Position numbers and translations under genes: made by a program | The notes under the pieces: model-generated | What the model was told of the DNA's origin: nothing | The model's database searches: none | Seen by the model: the letters and a program-made list of their open reading frames with translations, nothing else | Part shown: one piece after another, positions 20,301-33,900 of the stretch | Position numbering within the stretch: the stretch's first letter is position 1 | Layout: the number at the start of each line of letters is the position of its first letter | DNA from: Haliclona indistincta | Taxonomy: Eukaryota > Porifera > Demospongiae > Haplosclerida > Chalinidae | Assembly: GCA_964017065.1 (NCBI GenBank) | Contig: OZ024789.1 | Location: forward strand, 12,705,823 to 12,769,822 | Direction of reading: 5' to 3' | Length of the DNA stretch: 64,000 nt

Positions 20301-21395
20301 TAACTAGTTACTGGGTTACTTTTCTGTAGGGTGATTATTTTCTCTGTCCCGGGAAGATCCCGGGATCGTCAGAGATACAATGTATTACTGGGTTACTTTT
20401 CCGTAGAGTGATCACGGTCCGCGTCCCGGGAAGATCCCGGGATCGTCAGAGATACAATGTATTACTGGGTTACTTTTCCGTAGGGTGATCACGGTCCCGT
20501 CCCGGGAAGATCCCGGGATCGTCAGAGATACAATGTATTACTGGGTTACTTTTCCGTAGGATAATCACGGTCCCGTCCCGGGAAGATCCCGGGATCGTCA
20601 GAGATACAATGTATTACTGGGTTACTTTTCCGTAGGGTGATCACGGTCCGCGTCCCGGGAAGATCCCGGGATCGTCAGAGATACAATGTATTACTGGGTT
20701 ACTTTTCCGTAGGGTGATCACGGTCCCGTCCCGGGATCGTCAGAGATACAATGTATTACTGGGTTACTTTTCCGTAGGGTGATCACGGTCCCGTCCCGGG
20801 AAGATCCCGGGATCGTCAGAGATACAATGTATTACTAGGTTACTTTTCCGTAGGGTGATCACGGTCCCCGTCCCGGGAAGGTCCCGGGATCGTCAGAGAT
20901 ACAATGTATTACTGGGTTACTTTTCCGTAGGGTGATCACGGTCCCGTCCCGGGAAGATCCCGGGATCGTCAGAGATACAATGTATTACTGGGTTACTTTT
21001 CTGTAGGGTGATCACGGTCCCCGTCCCGGGAAGGTCCCGGGATCGTCAGAGATACAATGTATTACTGGGTTACTTTTCCGTAGGGTGATCACGGTCCCCG
21101 TCCCGGGAAGATCCCGGGATCGTCAGAGATACAATGTATTACTGGGTTACTTTTCCGTAGGGTGATCACGGTCCCCGTCCCGGGAAGATCCCGGGATCGT
21201 CAGAGATACAATGTATTACTGGGTTACTTTTCCGTAGGGTGATCACGGTCCCCGTCCCGGGAAGATCCCGGGATCGTCAGAGATACAATGTATTACTGGG
21301 TTACTTTTCCGTAGGGTGATCACGGTCCCCGTCCCGGGAAGATCCCGGGATCGTCAGAGATACAATGTATTACTGGGTTACTTTTCTATGGGGTA
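20300..21395 (+). repeat. 77-bp minisatellite array
   Basis: About 14 units of 77 bp: CTGGGTTACTTTTCCGTAGG, GTGATCACGGTCCCCGTCCC, then GGGAAGATCCCGGGATCGTC and AGAGATACAATGTATTA. The CCCGGG...CCCGGG pair gives each unit a strong inverted repeat; one unit near 20725 lacks the GAAGATCCCGGG part. Confidence 0.95.
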
Positions 21396-21563
21396 ATTCA
21401 TGGCCAGATATAATGGTCTAGGTTGGGAAGATCCAAAATTGTCAGGGTGCATGCTGAATTCAAAATGCCATCAAGGACAATCCAGGATTGTCAATGACAC
21501 AGTTTCTAACTATGACAATACGGGATAATACCGTATATTCCGTGGCAAGACTGGACTACCCTC

Positions 21564-22733
21564 GGTTAAATCCCATGTACTAAGTATCCCGGGAGTCCCA
21601 GGATTGTCCTCAGTATCCCATGTACATAGAGTAGGTTAAATCCCATGTACTAAGTATCCCGGGAGTCCCAGGATTGTCCTCAGTATCCCGTGTACATAGA
21701 GGGGGTTAAATCCCATGTACTAAGTATCCCGGGAGTCCCAGGATTGTCCTCAGTATCCCTTGTACATAGAGGGGTTAAATCTGTGTACTAAGTATCCCGG
21801 GAGTCCCGGGATTGTCCTCAGTATCCCGTGTACATAGAGGGGGTTAAATCCCATGTACTAAGTATCCCGGGAGTCCCAGGATTGTCCTCAGTATCCCATG
21901 TACATAGAGGGCCATGTACTAAGTATCCCGGGAGTCCCAGGATTGTCCTCAGTATCCCATGTACATAGAGGGGGTTAAATCCCATGTACTAAGTATCCCG
22001 GAGTCCCAGGATTGTCCTCAGTATCCCATGTACATAGAGGGGTTAAATCCATGAACTAAGTATCCTGGGAGTCCCAGGATTGTCCTCAGTATCCCGTGTA
22101 CATAGAGGGGGTTAAATCCCATGTACTAAGTATCCCGGGAGTCCCAGGATTGTCCTCAGTATCCCATGTACATAGAGGGGGTTAAATCCCATGTACTAAG
22201 TATCCCTGGAGTCCCAGGATTGTCCTCAGTATCCCATGTACATAGAGGGGTTAAATCCCATGTACTAAGTATCCCTGGAGTCCCAGGATTGTCCTCAGTA
22301 TCCCATGTACATAGAGGGGTTAAATCCCATGTACTAAGTATCCCGGGAGTCCCAGGAGTGTCCTCAGTATCCTATGTACATAGAGGGGTTAAATCCCATG
22401 TACTAAGTATCCCGGGAGTCCCAGGATTGTCCTCAGTATCCCGTGTACATAGAGGGGTTAAATCCCATGTACTAAGTATCCCGGGAGTCCCAGGATTGTC
22501 CTCAGTATCCCGTGTACATAGAGGGGTTAAATCCCATGTACTAAGTATCCCTGGAGTCCCAGGATTGTCCTCAGTATCCCATGTACATAGAGGGGTTAAA
22601 TCCCATGTACATAGAGGGGTTAAATCCCATGTACATAGAGGGGTTAAATCCCATGTACTAAGTATCCCGGGAGTCCCAGGATTGTCCTCAGTATCCCATG
22701 TACATAGAGGGGTTAAATCCCATGTACTAAGTA
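21564..22733 (+). repeat. 69-bp minisatellite array 2
   Basis: Same 69-bp family as 16551-17590, about 17 units, with several shortened units between 22590 and 22660 where only the CATGTACATAGAGGGGTTAA part is repeated. Confidence 0.95.
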
Positions 22734-23346
22734 TCCCACTATCACACAACACAGTCACAACTACAAAGTACATTGCATCACACATTTCCAACCATCACAC
22801 GCTCACAATCACACCCTCACAACTGTCACACAGTCACAACTATCACACCATCCCAACAATCAAAACTGTTATATAAACTACTCATAACAGAAGCTTACAA
22901 GAATGACCTTTTGGTTTTTATAATGACTAGGTATAGACCTTTCTGTTATTATTGACATTAGTTAGTGTCAATGGATCTCAGTATGCTTGTTGTGTGTAGA
23001 GAAGGAGAGCTGAAGGAGGATTCCTAACCATCTTGAACCAACTCTAGAAGAAGCCAGCTATGAGAAGAGTTAGTATACAATCACTATCTGGTCCTCCTGC
23101 AAGAAGTGAGTGAATGAGAATATGTCACAGAAATATTTAGCTGTACCTCTACATGCAGACCAGATCATTGAGTAATGCTCTAACTGTTGTCTCCCTCCCC
23201 CTCTCTCCCCCTCTCACCCTCCCCCCTCTCTCCCCCTCTCACCCTCTCCCTCTCTCCTCCCCCTCTCACCCTCCCCCTCTCTCCTCCCCCTCGATCCCTC
23301 CCCCTCAATCCATCTCCCTCACTCTCGTTTTCTCTCTCTCTCTCAG
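22734..23346. other. Inverted duplicate of 7853-8610 (intron-like)
   Basis: Non-coding. Includes a polypyrimidine tract (23185-23345) that serves as the acceptor tract of the GRP94 exon. No independent gene seen. Confidence 0.65.
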
Positions 23347-23536
23347 ATGGTATTTGACTCAGTAGGCACAATCCTCGCCATCCTCTTGTCAAGGAGTTAC
23401 AGCGTCGTGTTGAGAAGGATGAGAGCGATGAGACAACTGTTGATCTTGCTCGAGTGATGTTTGACACCGCCATATTAAGATCAGGCTACACTCTGCCGGA
23501 CTCTAGCTCTTTCACTGGTCGTATTGAGAGAATGCT
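23347..23536 (+). pseudogene. HSP90B1: GRP94 C-terminal exon truncated by satellite
   Basis: A CT-rich acceptor is followed by an exon encoding PRHPLVKELQRRVEKDESDE through RSGYTLPDSSSFTGRIERML. At codon RIERM-L the sequence passes directly into the 33-bp satellite (AGCTTATACTTACTAG), giving an in-frame TAG. The homologous exon at 7649-7852 continues normally (LRLSVGMDSDAP, then GTAAGC), so the junction marks a rearrangement breakpoint. Confidence 0.8.
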
Positions 23537-24692
23537 AGCTTATACTTACTAGTCAGTGTATTATTAGCTAGCTTATACTTACTAGTCAATGTATTATTAG
23601 CTAGCTTATACTTACTAGTCAGTGTATTATTAGCTAGCTTATACTTACTAGTCAGTGTATTATTAGCTAGCTTATACTTACTAGTCAATGTATTATTAGC
23701 TAGCTTATACTTACTAGTCAGTGTATTATTAGCTAGCTTATACTTACTAGTCAGTGTATTATTAGCTAGCTTATACTTACTAGTCAATGTATTATTAGCT
23801 AGCTTATACTTACTAGTCAGTGTATTATTAGCTGGCTTATACTTACTAGTCAGTGTATTATTAGCTAGCTTATACTTACTAGTCAGTGTATTATTAGTTA
23901 GCTTATACTTACTAGTCAGTGTATTATTAGTTAGCTTATACTTACTAGTCAGTATATTATTAGCTAGCTTATACTTACTAGTCAGTGTATTATTAGCTAG
24001 CTTATACTTACTAGTCAGTGTATTATTAGTTAGCTTATACTTACTAGTCAGTGTATTATTAGCTAGCTTATACTTACTAGTCAATGTATTATTAGCTAGC
24101 TTATACTTACTAGTCAGTGTATTATTAGTTAGCTTATACTTACTAGTCAGTGTATTATTAGCTAGCTTATACTTACTAGTCAATGTATTATTAGCTAGCT
24201 TATACTTACTAGTCAGTGTATTATTAGCTGGCTTATACTTACTAGTCAGTGTATTATTAGCTAGCTTATACTTACTAGTCAGTGTATTATTAGTTAGCTT
24301 ATACTTACTTGTCAGTGTATTATTAGTTAGCTTATATACTTACTAGTCAGTGTATTATTAGTTAGCTTATACTTACTAGTCAGTGTATTATTAGTTAGCT
24401 TATATACTTACTAGTCAGTGTATTATTAGCTAGCTTATACTTACTAGTCGATGTATTATTAGCTAGCTTATACTTACTAGTCAGTGTATTATTAGTTAGC
24501 TTATACTTACTAGTCAGTGTATTATTAGCTAGCTTATACTTACTAGTCAGTGTATTATTAGCTAGCTTATACTTACTAGTCAGTGTATTATTAGTTAGCT
24601 TATACTTACTAGTCAGTGTATTATTAGTTAGCTTATACTTACTAGTCAGTGTATTATTAGTTAGCTTGTACTTACTAGTCAATGTGTTATTA
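23531..24692 (-). repeat. 33-bp satellite array (reverse orientation), segment 1
   Basis: Same 33-bp satellite as 5368-7593 but inverted (GCTTATACTTACTAGTCAGT...). It contains 35-bp variants with TATATACTT. Confidence 0.95.
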
Positions 24693-24925
24693 TACCGCGT
24701 TCACACTACGCGCTAAAACATAGCCGAACCGGGCCGGCCCGGTTGCAAATCTCTGACAGTATGAACGCAACTGAACTGAGCTACAACTGAACTGAACTGC
24801 ACCATCGCGGCACACCAACCATAGGTGGGCCTCTTCCAGCACGGTTCGGTTGTGTCGGAACTTTGATCATAAAGTGTGGCCCGGTTCGGTTCGGCCCGGT
24901 TCTAACGTGCAGTGTGAACGGGGTA
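24693..24925. mobile_element. 233-bp MITE inserted in the satellite (TTA duplication)
   Basis: The ends are inverted: TACCGCGTTCACACTACGCG and, on the reverse complement of the right end, TACCCCGTTCACACTGCACG. The interior is rich in CCGGTTCGG-type motifs. TTA flanks both sides (24690-24692, 24926-24928), and the satellite unit resumes exactly where it left off. Probably PIF/Harbinger-like by duplication; no coding capacity. Confidence 0.9.
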
Positions 24926-27900
24926 TTAGTTAGCTTATACTTACTAGTCAGTGAATTATTAGCTAGCTCATACTTACTAGTCAGTGTATTATTAGCTAGC
25001 TTATACTGACTAGTCAGTGTATTATTAGCTAGCTTATACTTACTAGTCAGTGTATTATTAGTTAGCTTATACTTACTAGTCAGTGTATTATTAGCTAGCT
25101 TATACTTACTAGTCAGTGTATTATTAGTTAGCTTATATACTTACTAGTCAGTGTATTATTAGCTAGCTTATACTTACTAGTCAGTGTATTATTAGCTAGC
25201 TTATACTTACTAGTCAGTGTATTATTAGTTAGCTTATATACTTACTAGTCAGTGTATTATTAGTTAGCTTATACTTACTAGTCAGTGTATTATTAGTTAG
25301 CTTATGCTTACTAGTCAGTGTATTATTAGTTAGCTTATATACTTACTAGTCAGTGTATTATTAGCTAGCTTATACTTACTAGTCAGTGTATTATTAGCTA
25401 GCTTATACTTACTAGTCAGTGTATTATTAGCTAGCTTATACTTACTAGTCTGTGTATTATTAGTTAGCTTATACTTACTAGTCAGTGAATTATTAGCTAG
25501 CTTATACTTACTAGTCAGTGTATTATTAGCTAGCTTATACTGACTAGTCAGTGTATTATTAGCTAGCTTATACTTACTAGTCAGTGTATTATTAGTTAGC
25601 TTATACTTACTAGTCAGTGTATTATTAGCTATCTTATACTTACTAGTCTGTGTATTATTAGTTAGCTTATATACTTACTAGTCAGTGTATTATTAGCTAG
25701 CTTATACTTACTAGTCAGTGTATTATTAGCTAGCTTATACTTACTAGTCAGTGTATTATTAGTTAGCTTATATACTTACTAGTCAGTGTATTATTAGTTA
25801 GCTTATACTTACTAGTCAGTGTATTATTAGTTAGCTTATGCTTACTAGTCAGTGTATTATTAGTTAGCTTATACTTACTAGTCAGTGTATTATTAGTTAG
25901 CTTATACTTACTAGTCAGTGTATTATTAGTTAGCTTATACTTACTAGTCAGTGTATTATTAGTTAGCTTATACTTACTAGTCAGTGTATTATTAGTTAGC
26001 TTATACTTACTAGTCAGTGTATTATTAGTTAGCTTATGCTTACTAGTCAGTGTATTATTAGTTAGCTTATATACTTACTAGTCAGTGTATTATTAGCTAG
26101 CTTATACTTACTAGTCAGTGTATTATTAGCTAGCTTATACTTACTAGTCAGTGTATTATTAGCTAGCTTATACTTACTAGTCTGTGTATTATTAGTTAGC
26201 TTATACTTACTAGTCAGTGAATTATTAGCTAGCTTATACTTACTAGTCAGTGTATTATTAGCTAGCTTATACTGACTAGTCAGTGTATTATTAGCTAGCT
26301 TATACTTACTAGTCAGTGTATTATTAGTTAGCTTATACTTACTAGTCAGTGTATTATTAGCTATCTTATACTTACTAGTCAGTGTATTATTAGTTAGCTT
26401 ATATACTTACTAGTCAGTGTATTATTAGCTAGCTTATACTTACTAGTCAGTGTATTATTAGCTAGCTTATACTTACTAGTCAGTGTATTATTAGTTAGCT
26501 TATATACTTACTAGTCAGTGTATTATTAGTTAGCTTATACTTACTAGTCAGTGTATTATTAGTTAGCTTATGCTTACTAGTCAGTGTATTATTAGTTAGC
26601 TTATACTTACTAGTCAGTGTATTATTAGCTAGCTTATACTTACTAGTCAGTGTATTATTAGCTAGCTTATACTTACTAGTCAGTGTATTATTAGCTAGCT
26701 TATACTTACTAGTCAGTGTATTATTAGTTAGCTTATATACTTACTAGTCAGTGTATTATTAGTTAGCTTATACTTACTAGTCAGTGTATTATTAGTTAGC
26801 TTATGCTTACTAGTCAGTGTATTATTAGTTAGCTTATATACTTACTAGTCAGTGTATTATTAGCTAGCTTATACTTACTAGTCAGTGTATTATTAGCTAG
26901 CTTATACTTACTAGTCAGTGTATTATTAGCTAGCTTATACTTACTAGTCTGTGTATTATTAGTTAGCTTATACTTACTAGTCAGTGAATTATTAGCTAGC
27001 TTATACTTACTAGTCAGTGTATTATTAGCTAGCTTATACTGACTAGTCAGTGTATTATTAGCTAGCTTATACTTACTAGTCAGTGTATTATTAGTTAGCT
27101 TATACTTACTAGTCAGTGTATTATTAGCTATCTTATACTTACTAGTCAGTGTATTATTAGTTAGCTTATATACTTACTAGTCAGTGTATTATTAGCTAGC
27201 TTATACTTACTAGTCAATGTATTATTAGCTAGCATATACTTACTAGTCAGTGTATTATTAGTTAGCTTATATACTTACTAGTCAGTGTATTATTAGTTAG
27301 CTTATACTTACTAGTCAGTGTATTATTAGTTAGCTTATGCTTACTAGTCAGTGTATTATTAGTTAGCTTATACTTACTAGTCAGTGTATTATTAGTTAGC
27401 TTATACTTACTAGTCAGTGTATTATTTGTTAGCTTATACTTACTAGTCAGTGTATTATTAGCTAGCTTATACTGACTAGTCAGTGTATTATTAGCTAGCT
27501 TATACTTACTAGTCAGTGTATTATTAGTTAGCTTATACTTACTAGTCAGTGTATTATTAGCTATCTTATACTTACTAGTCAGTGTATTATTAGTTAGCTT
27601 ATATACTTACTAGTCAGTGTATTATTAGCTAGCTTATACTTACTAGTCAGTGTATTATTAGCTAGCTTATACTTACTAGTCAGTGTATTATTAGTTAGCT
27701 TATATACTTACTAGTCAGTGTATTATTAGTTAGCTTATACTTACTAGTCAGTGTATTATTAGTTAGCTTATGCTTACTAGTCAGTGTATTATTAGTTAGC
27801 TTATACTTACTAGTCAGTGTATTATTAGTTAGCTTATACTTACTAGTCAGTGTATTATTAGTTAGCTTATACTTACTAGTCAGTGTATTATTAGTTAGCT

Positions 27901-30900
27901 TATACTTACTAGTCAGTGTATTATTAGTTAGCTTATACTTACTAGTCAGTGTATTATTAGTTAGCTTATGCTTACTAGTCAGTGTATTATTAGTTAGCTT
28001 ATATACTTACTAGTCAGTGTATTATTAGCTAGCTTATACTTACTAGTCAGTGTATTATTAGCTAGCTTATACTTACTAGTCAGTGTATTATTAGCTAGCT
28101 TATACTTACTAGTCTGTGTATTATTAGTTAGCTTATACTTACTAGTCAGTGAATTATTAGCTAGCTTATACTTACTAGTCAGTGTATTATTAGCTAGCTT
28201 ATACTGACTAGTCAGTGTATTATTAGCTAGCTTATACTTACTAGTCAGTGTATTATTAGTTAGCTTATACTTACTAGTCAGTGTATTATTAGCTATCTTA
28301 TACTTACTAGTCAGTGTATTATTAGTTAGCTTATATACTTACTAGTCAGTGTATTATTAGCTAGCTTATACTTACTAGTCAGTGTATTATTAGCTAGCTT
28401 ATACTTACTAGTCAGTGTATTATTAGTTAGCTTATATACTTACTAGTCAGTGTATTATTAGCTAGCTTATACTTACTAGTCAGTGTATTATTAGTTAGCT
28501 TATACTTACTAGTCAGTGTATTATTAGCTATCTTATACTTACTAGTCAGTGTATTATTAGTTAGCTTATATACTTACTTGTCAGTGTATTATTAGCTAGC
28601 TTATACTTACTAGTCAGTGTATTATTAGCTAGCATATACTTACTAGTCAGTGTATTATTAGTTAGCTTATATACTTACTAGTCAGTGTATTATTAGTTAG
28701 CTTATACTTACTAGTCAGTGTATTATTAGTTAGCTTATGCTTACTAGTCAGTGTATTATTAGTTAGCTTATACTTACTAGTCAGTGTATTATTAGTTAGC
28801 TTATACTTACTAGTCAGTGTATTATTAGTTAGCTTATACTTACTAGTCAGTGTATTATTAGCTAGCTTATACTGACTAGTCAGTGTATTATTAGCTAGCT
28901 TATACTTACTAGTCAGTGTATTATTAGTTAGCTTATACTTACTAGTCAGTGTATTATTAGCTATCTTATACTTACTAGTCAGTGTATTATTAGTTAGCTT
29001 ATATACTTACTAGTCAGTGTATTATTAGCTAGCTTATACTTACTAGTCAGTGTATTATTAGCTAGCTTATACTTACTAGTCAGTGTATTATTAGTTAGCT
29101 TATATACTTACTAGTCAGTGTATTATTAGCTAGCTTATACTTACTAGTCAGTGTATTATTAGTTAGCTTATACTTACTAGTCAGTGTATTATTAGCTATC
29201 TTATACTTACTAGTCAGTGTATTATTAGCTAGCTTATACTTACTAGTCAGTGTATTATTAGCTAGCATATACTTACTAGTCAGTGTATTATTAGTTAGCT
29301 TATATACTTACTAGTCAGTGTATTATTAGTTAGCTTATACTTACTAGTCAGTGTATTATTAGTTAGCTTATGCTTACTAGTCAGTGTATTATTAGTTAGC
29401 TTATACTTACTAGTCAGTGTATTATTAGTTAGCTTATACTTACTAGTCAGTGTATTATTAGTTAGCTTATACTTACTAGTCAGTGTATTATTAGCTAGCT
29501 TATACTGACTAGTCAGTGTATTATTAGCTAGCTTATACTTACTAGTCAGTGTATTATTAGTTAGCTTATACTTACTAGTCAGTGTATTATTAGCTATCTT
29601 ATACTTACTAGTCAGTGTATTATTAGTTAGCTTATATACTTACTAGTCAGTGTATTATTAGCTAGCTTATACTTACTAGTCAGTGTATTATTAGCTAGCT
29701 TATACTTACTAGTCAGTGTATTATTAGTTAGCTTATATACTTACTAGTCAGTGTATTATTAGTTAGCTTATACTTACTAGTCAGTGTATTATTAGTTAGC
29801 TTATGCTTACTAGTCAGTGTATTATTAGTTAGCTTATACTTACTAGTCAGTGTATTATTAGTTAGCTTATACTTACTAGTCAGTGTATTATTAGTTAGCT
29901 TATACTTACTAGTCAGTGTATTATTAGTTAGCTTATACTTACTAGTCAGTGTATTATTAGTTAGCTTATACTTACTAGTCAGTGTATTATTAGTTAGCTT
30001 ATGCTTACTAGTCAGTGTATTATTAGTTAGCTTATATACTTACTAGTCAGTGTATTATTAGCTAGCTTATACTTTCTAGTCAGTGTATTATTAGCTAGCT
30101 TATACTTACTAGTCAGTGTATTATTAGCTATCTTATACTTACTAGTCAGTGTATTATTAGTTAGCTTATATACTTACTAGTCAGTGTATTATTAGCTAGC
30201 TTATACTTACTAGTCAGTGTATTATTAGCTAGCTTATACTTACTAGTCAGTGTATTATTAGTTAGCTTATATACTTACTAGTCAGTGTATTATTAGTTAG
30301 CTTATACTTACTAGTCAGTGTATTATTAGTTAGCTTATGCTTACTAGTCAGTGTATTATTAGTTAGCTTATACTTACTAGTCAGTGTATTATTAGTTAGC
30401 TTATACTTACTAGTCAGTGTATTATTAGTTAGCTTATACTTACTAGTCAGTGTATTATTAGTTAGCTTATACTTACTAGTCAGTGTATTATTAGTTAGCT
30501 TATACTTACTAGTCAGTGTATTATTAGTTAGCTTATGCTTACTAGTCAGTGTATTATTAGTTAGCTTATATACTTACTAGTCAGTGTATTATTAGCTAGC
30601 TTATACTTACTAGTCAGTGTATTATTAGCTAGCTTATACTTACTAGTCAGTGTATTATTAGTTAGCTTATATACTTACTAGTCAGTGTATTATTAGTTAG
30701 CTTATACTTACTAGTCAGTGTATTATTAGTTAGCTTATGCTTACTAGTCAGTGTATTATTAGTTAGCTTATACTTACTAGTCAGTGTATTATTAGTTAGC
30801 TTATACTTACTAGTCAGTGTATTATTAGTTAGCTTATACTTACTAGTCAGTGTATTATTAGTTAGCTTATACTTACTAGTCAGTGTATTATTAGTTAGCT

Positions 30901-33900
30901 TATACTTACTAGTCAGTGTATTATTAGTTAGCTTATGCTTACTAGTCAGTGTATTATTAGTTAGCTTATATACTTACTAGTCAGTGTATTATTAGCTAGC
31001 TTATACTTTCTAGTCAGTGTATTATTAGCTAGCTTATACTTACTAGTCAGTGTATTATTAGCTATCTTATACTTACTAGTCAGTGTATTATTAGTTAGCT
31101 TATATACTTACTAGTCAGTGTATTATTAGCTAGCTTATACTTACTAGTCAGTGTATTATTAGCTAGCTTATACTTACTAGTCAGTGTATTATTAGTTAGC
31201 TTATATACTTACTAGTCAGTGTATTATTAGTTAGCTTATACTTACTAGTCAGTGTATTATTAGTTAGCTTATGCTTACTAGTCAGTGTATTATTAGTTAG
31301 CTTATACTTACTAGTCAGTGTATTATTAGTTAGCTTATACTTACTAGTCAGTGTATTATTAGTTAGCTTATACTTACTAGTCAGTGTATTATTAGTTAGC
31401 TTATACTTACTAGTCAGTGTATTATTAGTTAGCTTATACTTACTAGTCAGTGTATTATTAGTTAGCTTATGCTTACTAGTCAGTGTATTATTAGTTAGCT
31501 TATATACTTACTAGTCAGTGTATTATTAGCTAGCTTATACTTACTAGTCAGTGTATTATTAGCTAGCTTATACTTACTAGTCAGTGTATTATTAGCTAGC
31601 TTATACTTACTAGTCTGTGTATTATTAGTTAGCTTATACTTACTAGTCAGTGAATTATTAGCTAGCTTATACTTACTAGTCAGTGTATTATTAGCTAGCT
31701 TATACTGACTAGTCAGTGTATTATTAGCTAGCTTATACTTACTAGTCAGTGTATTATTAGTTAGCTTATACTTACTAGTCAGTGTATTATTAGCTATCTT
31801 ATACTTACTAGTCAGTGTATTATTAGTTAGCTTATATACTTACTAGTCAGTGTATTATTAGCTAGCTTATACTTACTAGTCAGTGTATTATTAGCTAGCT
31901 TATACTTACTAGTCAGTGTATTATTAGTTAGCTTATATACTTACTAGTCAGTGTATTATTAGCTAGCTTATACTTACTAGTCAGTGTATTATTAGTTAGC
32001 TTATACTTACTAGTCAGTGTATTATTAGCTATCTTATACTTACTAGTCAGTGTATTATTAGTTAGCTTATATACTTACTTGTCAGTGTATTATTAGCTAG
32101 CTTATACTTACTAGTCAGTGTATTATTAGCTAGCATATACTTACTAGTCAGTGTATTATTAGTTAGCTTATATACTTACTAGTCAGTGTATTATTAGTTA
32201 GCTTATACTTACTAGTCAGTGTATTATTAGTTAGCTTATGCTTACTAGTCAGTGTATTATTAGTTAGCTTATACTTACTAGTCAGTGTATTATTAGTTAG
32301 CTTATACTTACTAGTCAGTGTATTATTAGTTAGCTTATACTTACTAGTCAGTGTATTATTAGCTAGCTTATACTGACTAGTCAGTGTATTATTAGCTAGC
32401 TTATACTTACTAGTCAGTGTATTATTAGTTAGCTTATACTTACTAGTCAGTGTATTATTAGCTATCTTATACTTACTAGTCAGTGTATTATTAGTTAGCT
32501 TATATACTTACTAGTCAGTGTATTATTAGCTAGCTTATACTTACTAGTCAGTGTATTATTAGCTAGCTTATACTTACTAGTCAGTGTATTATTAGTTAGC
32601 TTATATACTTACTAGTCAGTGTATTATTAGCTAGCTTATACTTACTAGTCAGTGTATTATTAGTTAGCTTATACTTACTAGTCAGTGTATTATTAGCTAT
32701 CTTATACTTACTAGTCAGTGTATTATTAGCTAGCTTATACTTACTAGTCAGTGTATTATTAGCTAGCATATACTTACTAGTCAGTGTATTATTAGTTAGC
32801 TTATATACTTACTAGTCAGTGTATTATTAGTTAGCTTATACTTACTAGTCAGTGTATTATTAGTTAGCTTATGCTTACTAGTCAGTGTATTATTAGTTAG
32901 CTTATACTTACTAGTCAGTGTATTATTAGTTAGCTTATACTTACTAGTCAGTGTATTATTAGTTAGCTTATACTTACTAGTCAGTGTATTATTAGCTAGC
33001 TTATACTGACTAGTCAGTGTATTATTAGCTAGCTTATACTTACTAGTCAGTGTATTATTAGTTAGCTTATACTTACTAGTCAGTGTATTATTAGCTATCT
33101 TATACTTACTAGTCAGTGTATTATTAGTTAGCTTATATACTTACTAGTCAGTGTATTATTAGCTAGCTTATACTTACTAGTCAGTGTATTATTAGCTAGC
33201 TTATACTTACTAGTCAGTGTATTATTAGTTAGCTTATATACTTACTAGTCAGTGTATTATTAGTTAGCTTATACTTACTAGTCAGTGTATTATTAGTTAG
33301 CTTATGCTTACTAGTCAGTGTATTATTAGTTAGCTTATACTTACTAGTCAGTGTATTATTAGTTAGCTTATACTTACTAGTCAGTGTATTATTAGTTAGC
33401 TTATACTTACTAGTCAGTGTATTATTAGTTAGCTTATACTTACTAGTCAGTGTATTATTAGTTAGCTTATACTTACTAGTCAGTGTATTATTAGTTAGCT
33501 TATGCTTACTAGTCAGTGTATTATTAGTTAGCTTATATACTTACTAGTCAGTGTATTATTAGCTAGCTTATACTTACTAGTCAGTGTATTATTAGCTAGC
33601 TTATACTTACTAGTCAGTGTATTATTAGCTAGCTTATACTTACTAGTCTGTGTATTATTAGTTAGCTTATACTTACTAGTCAGTGAATTATTAGCTAGCT
33701 TATACTTACTAGTCAGTGTATTATTAGCTAGCTTATACTGACTAGTCAGTGTATTATTAGCTAGCTTATACTTACTAGTCAGTGTATTATTAGTTAGCTT
33801 ATACTTACTAGTCAGTGTATTATTAGCTATCTTATACTTACTAGTCAGTGTATTATTAGTTAGCTTATATACTTACTAGTCAGTGTATTATTAGCTAGCT

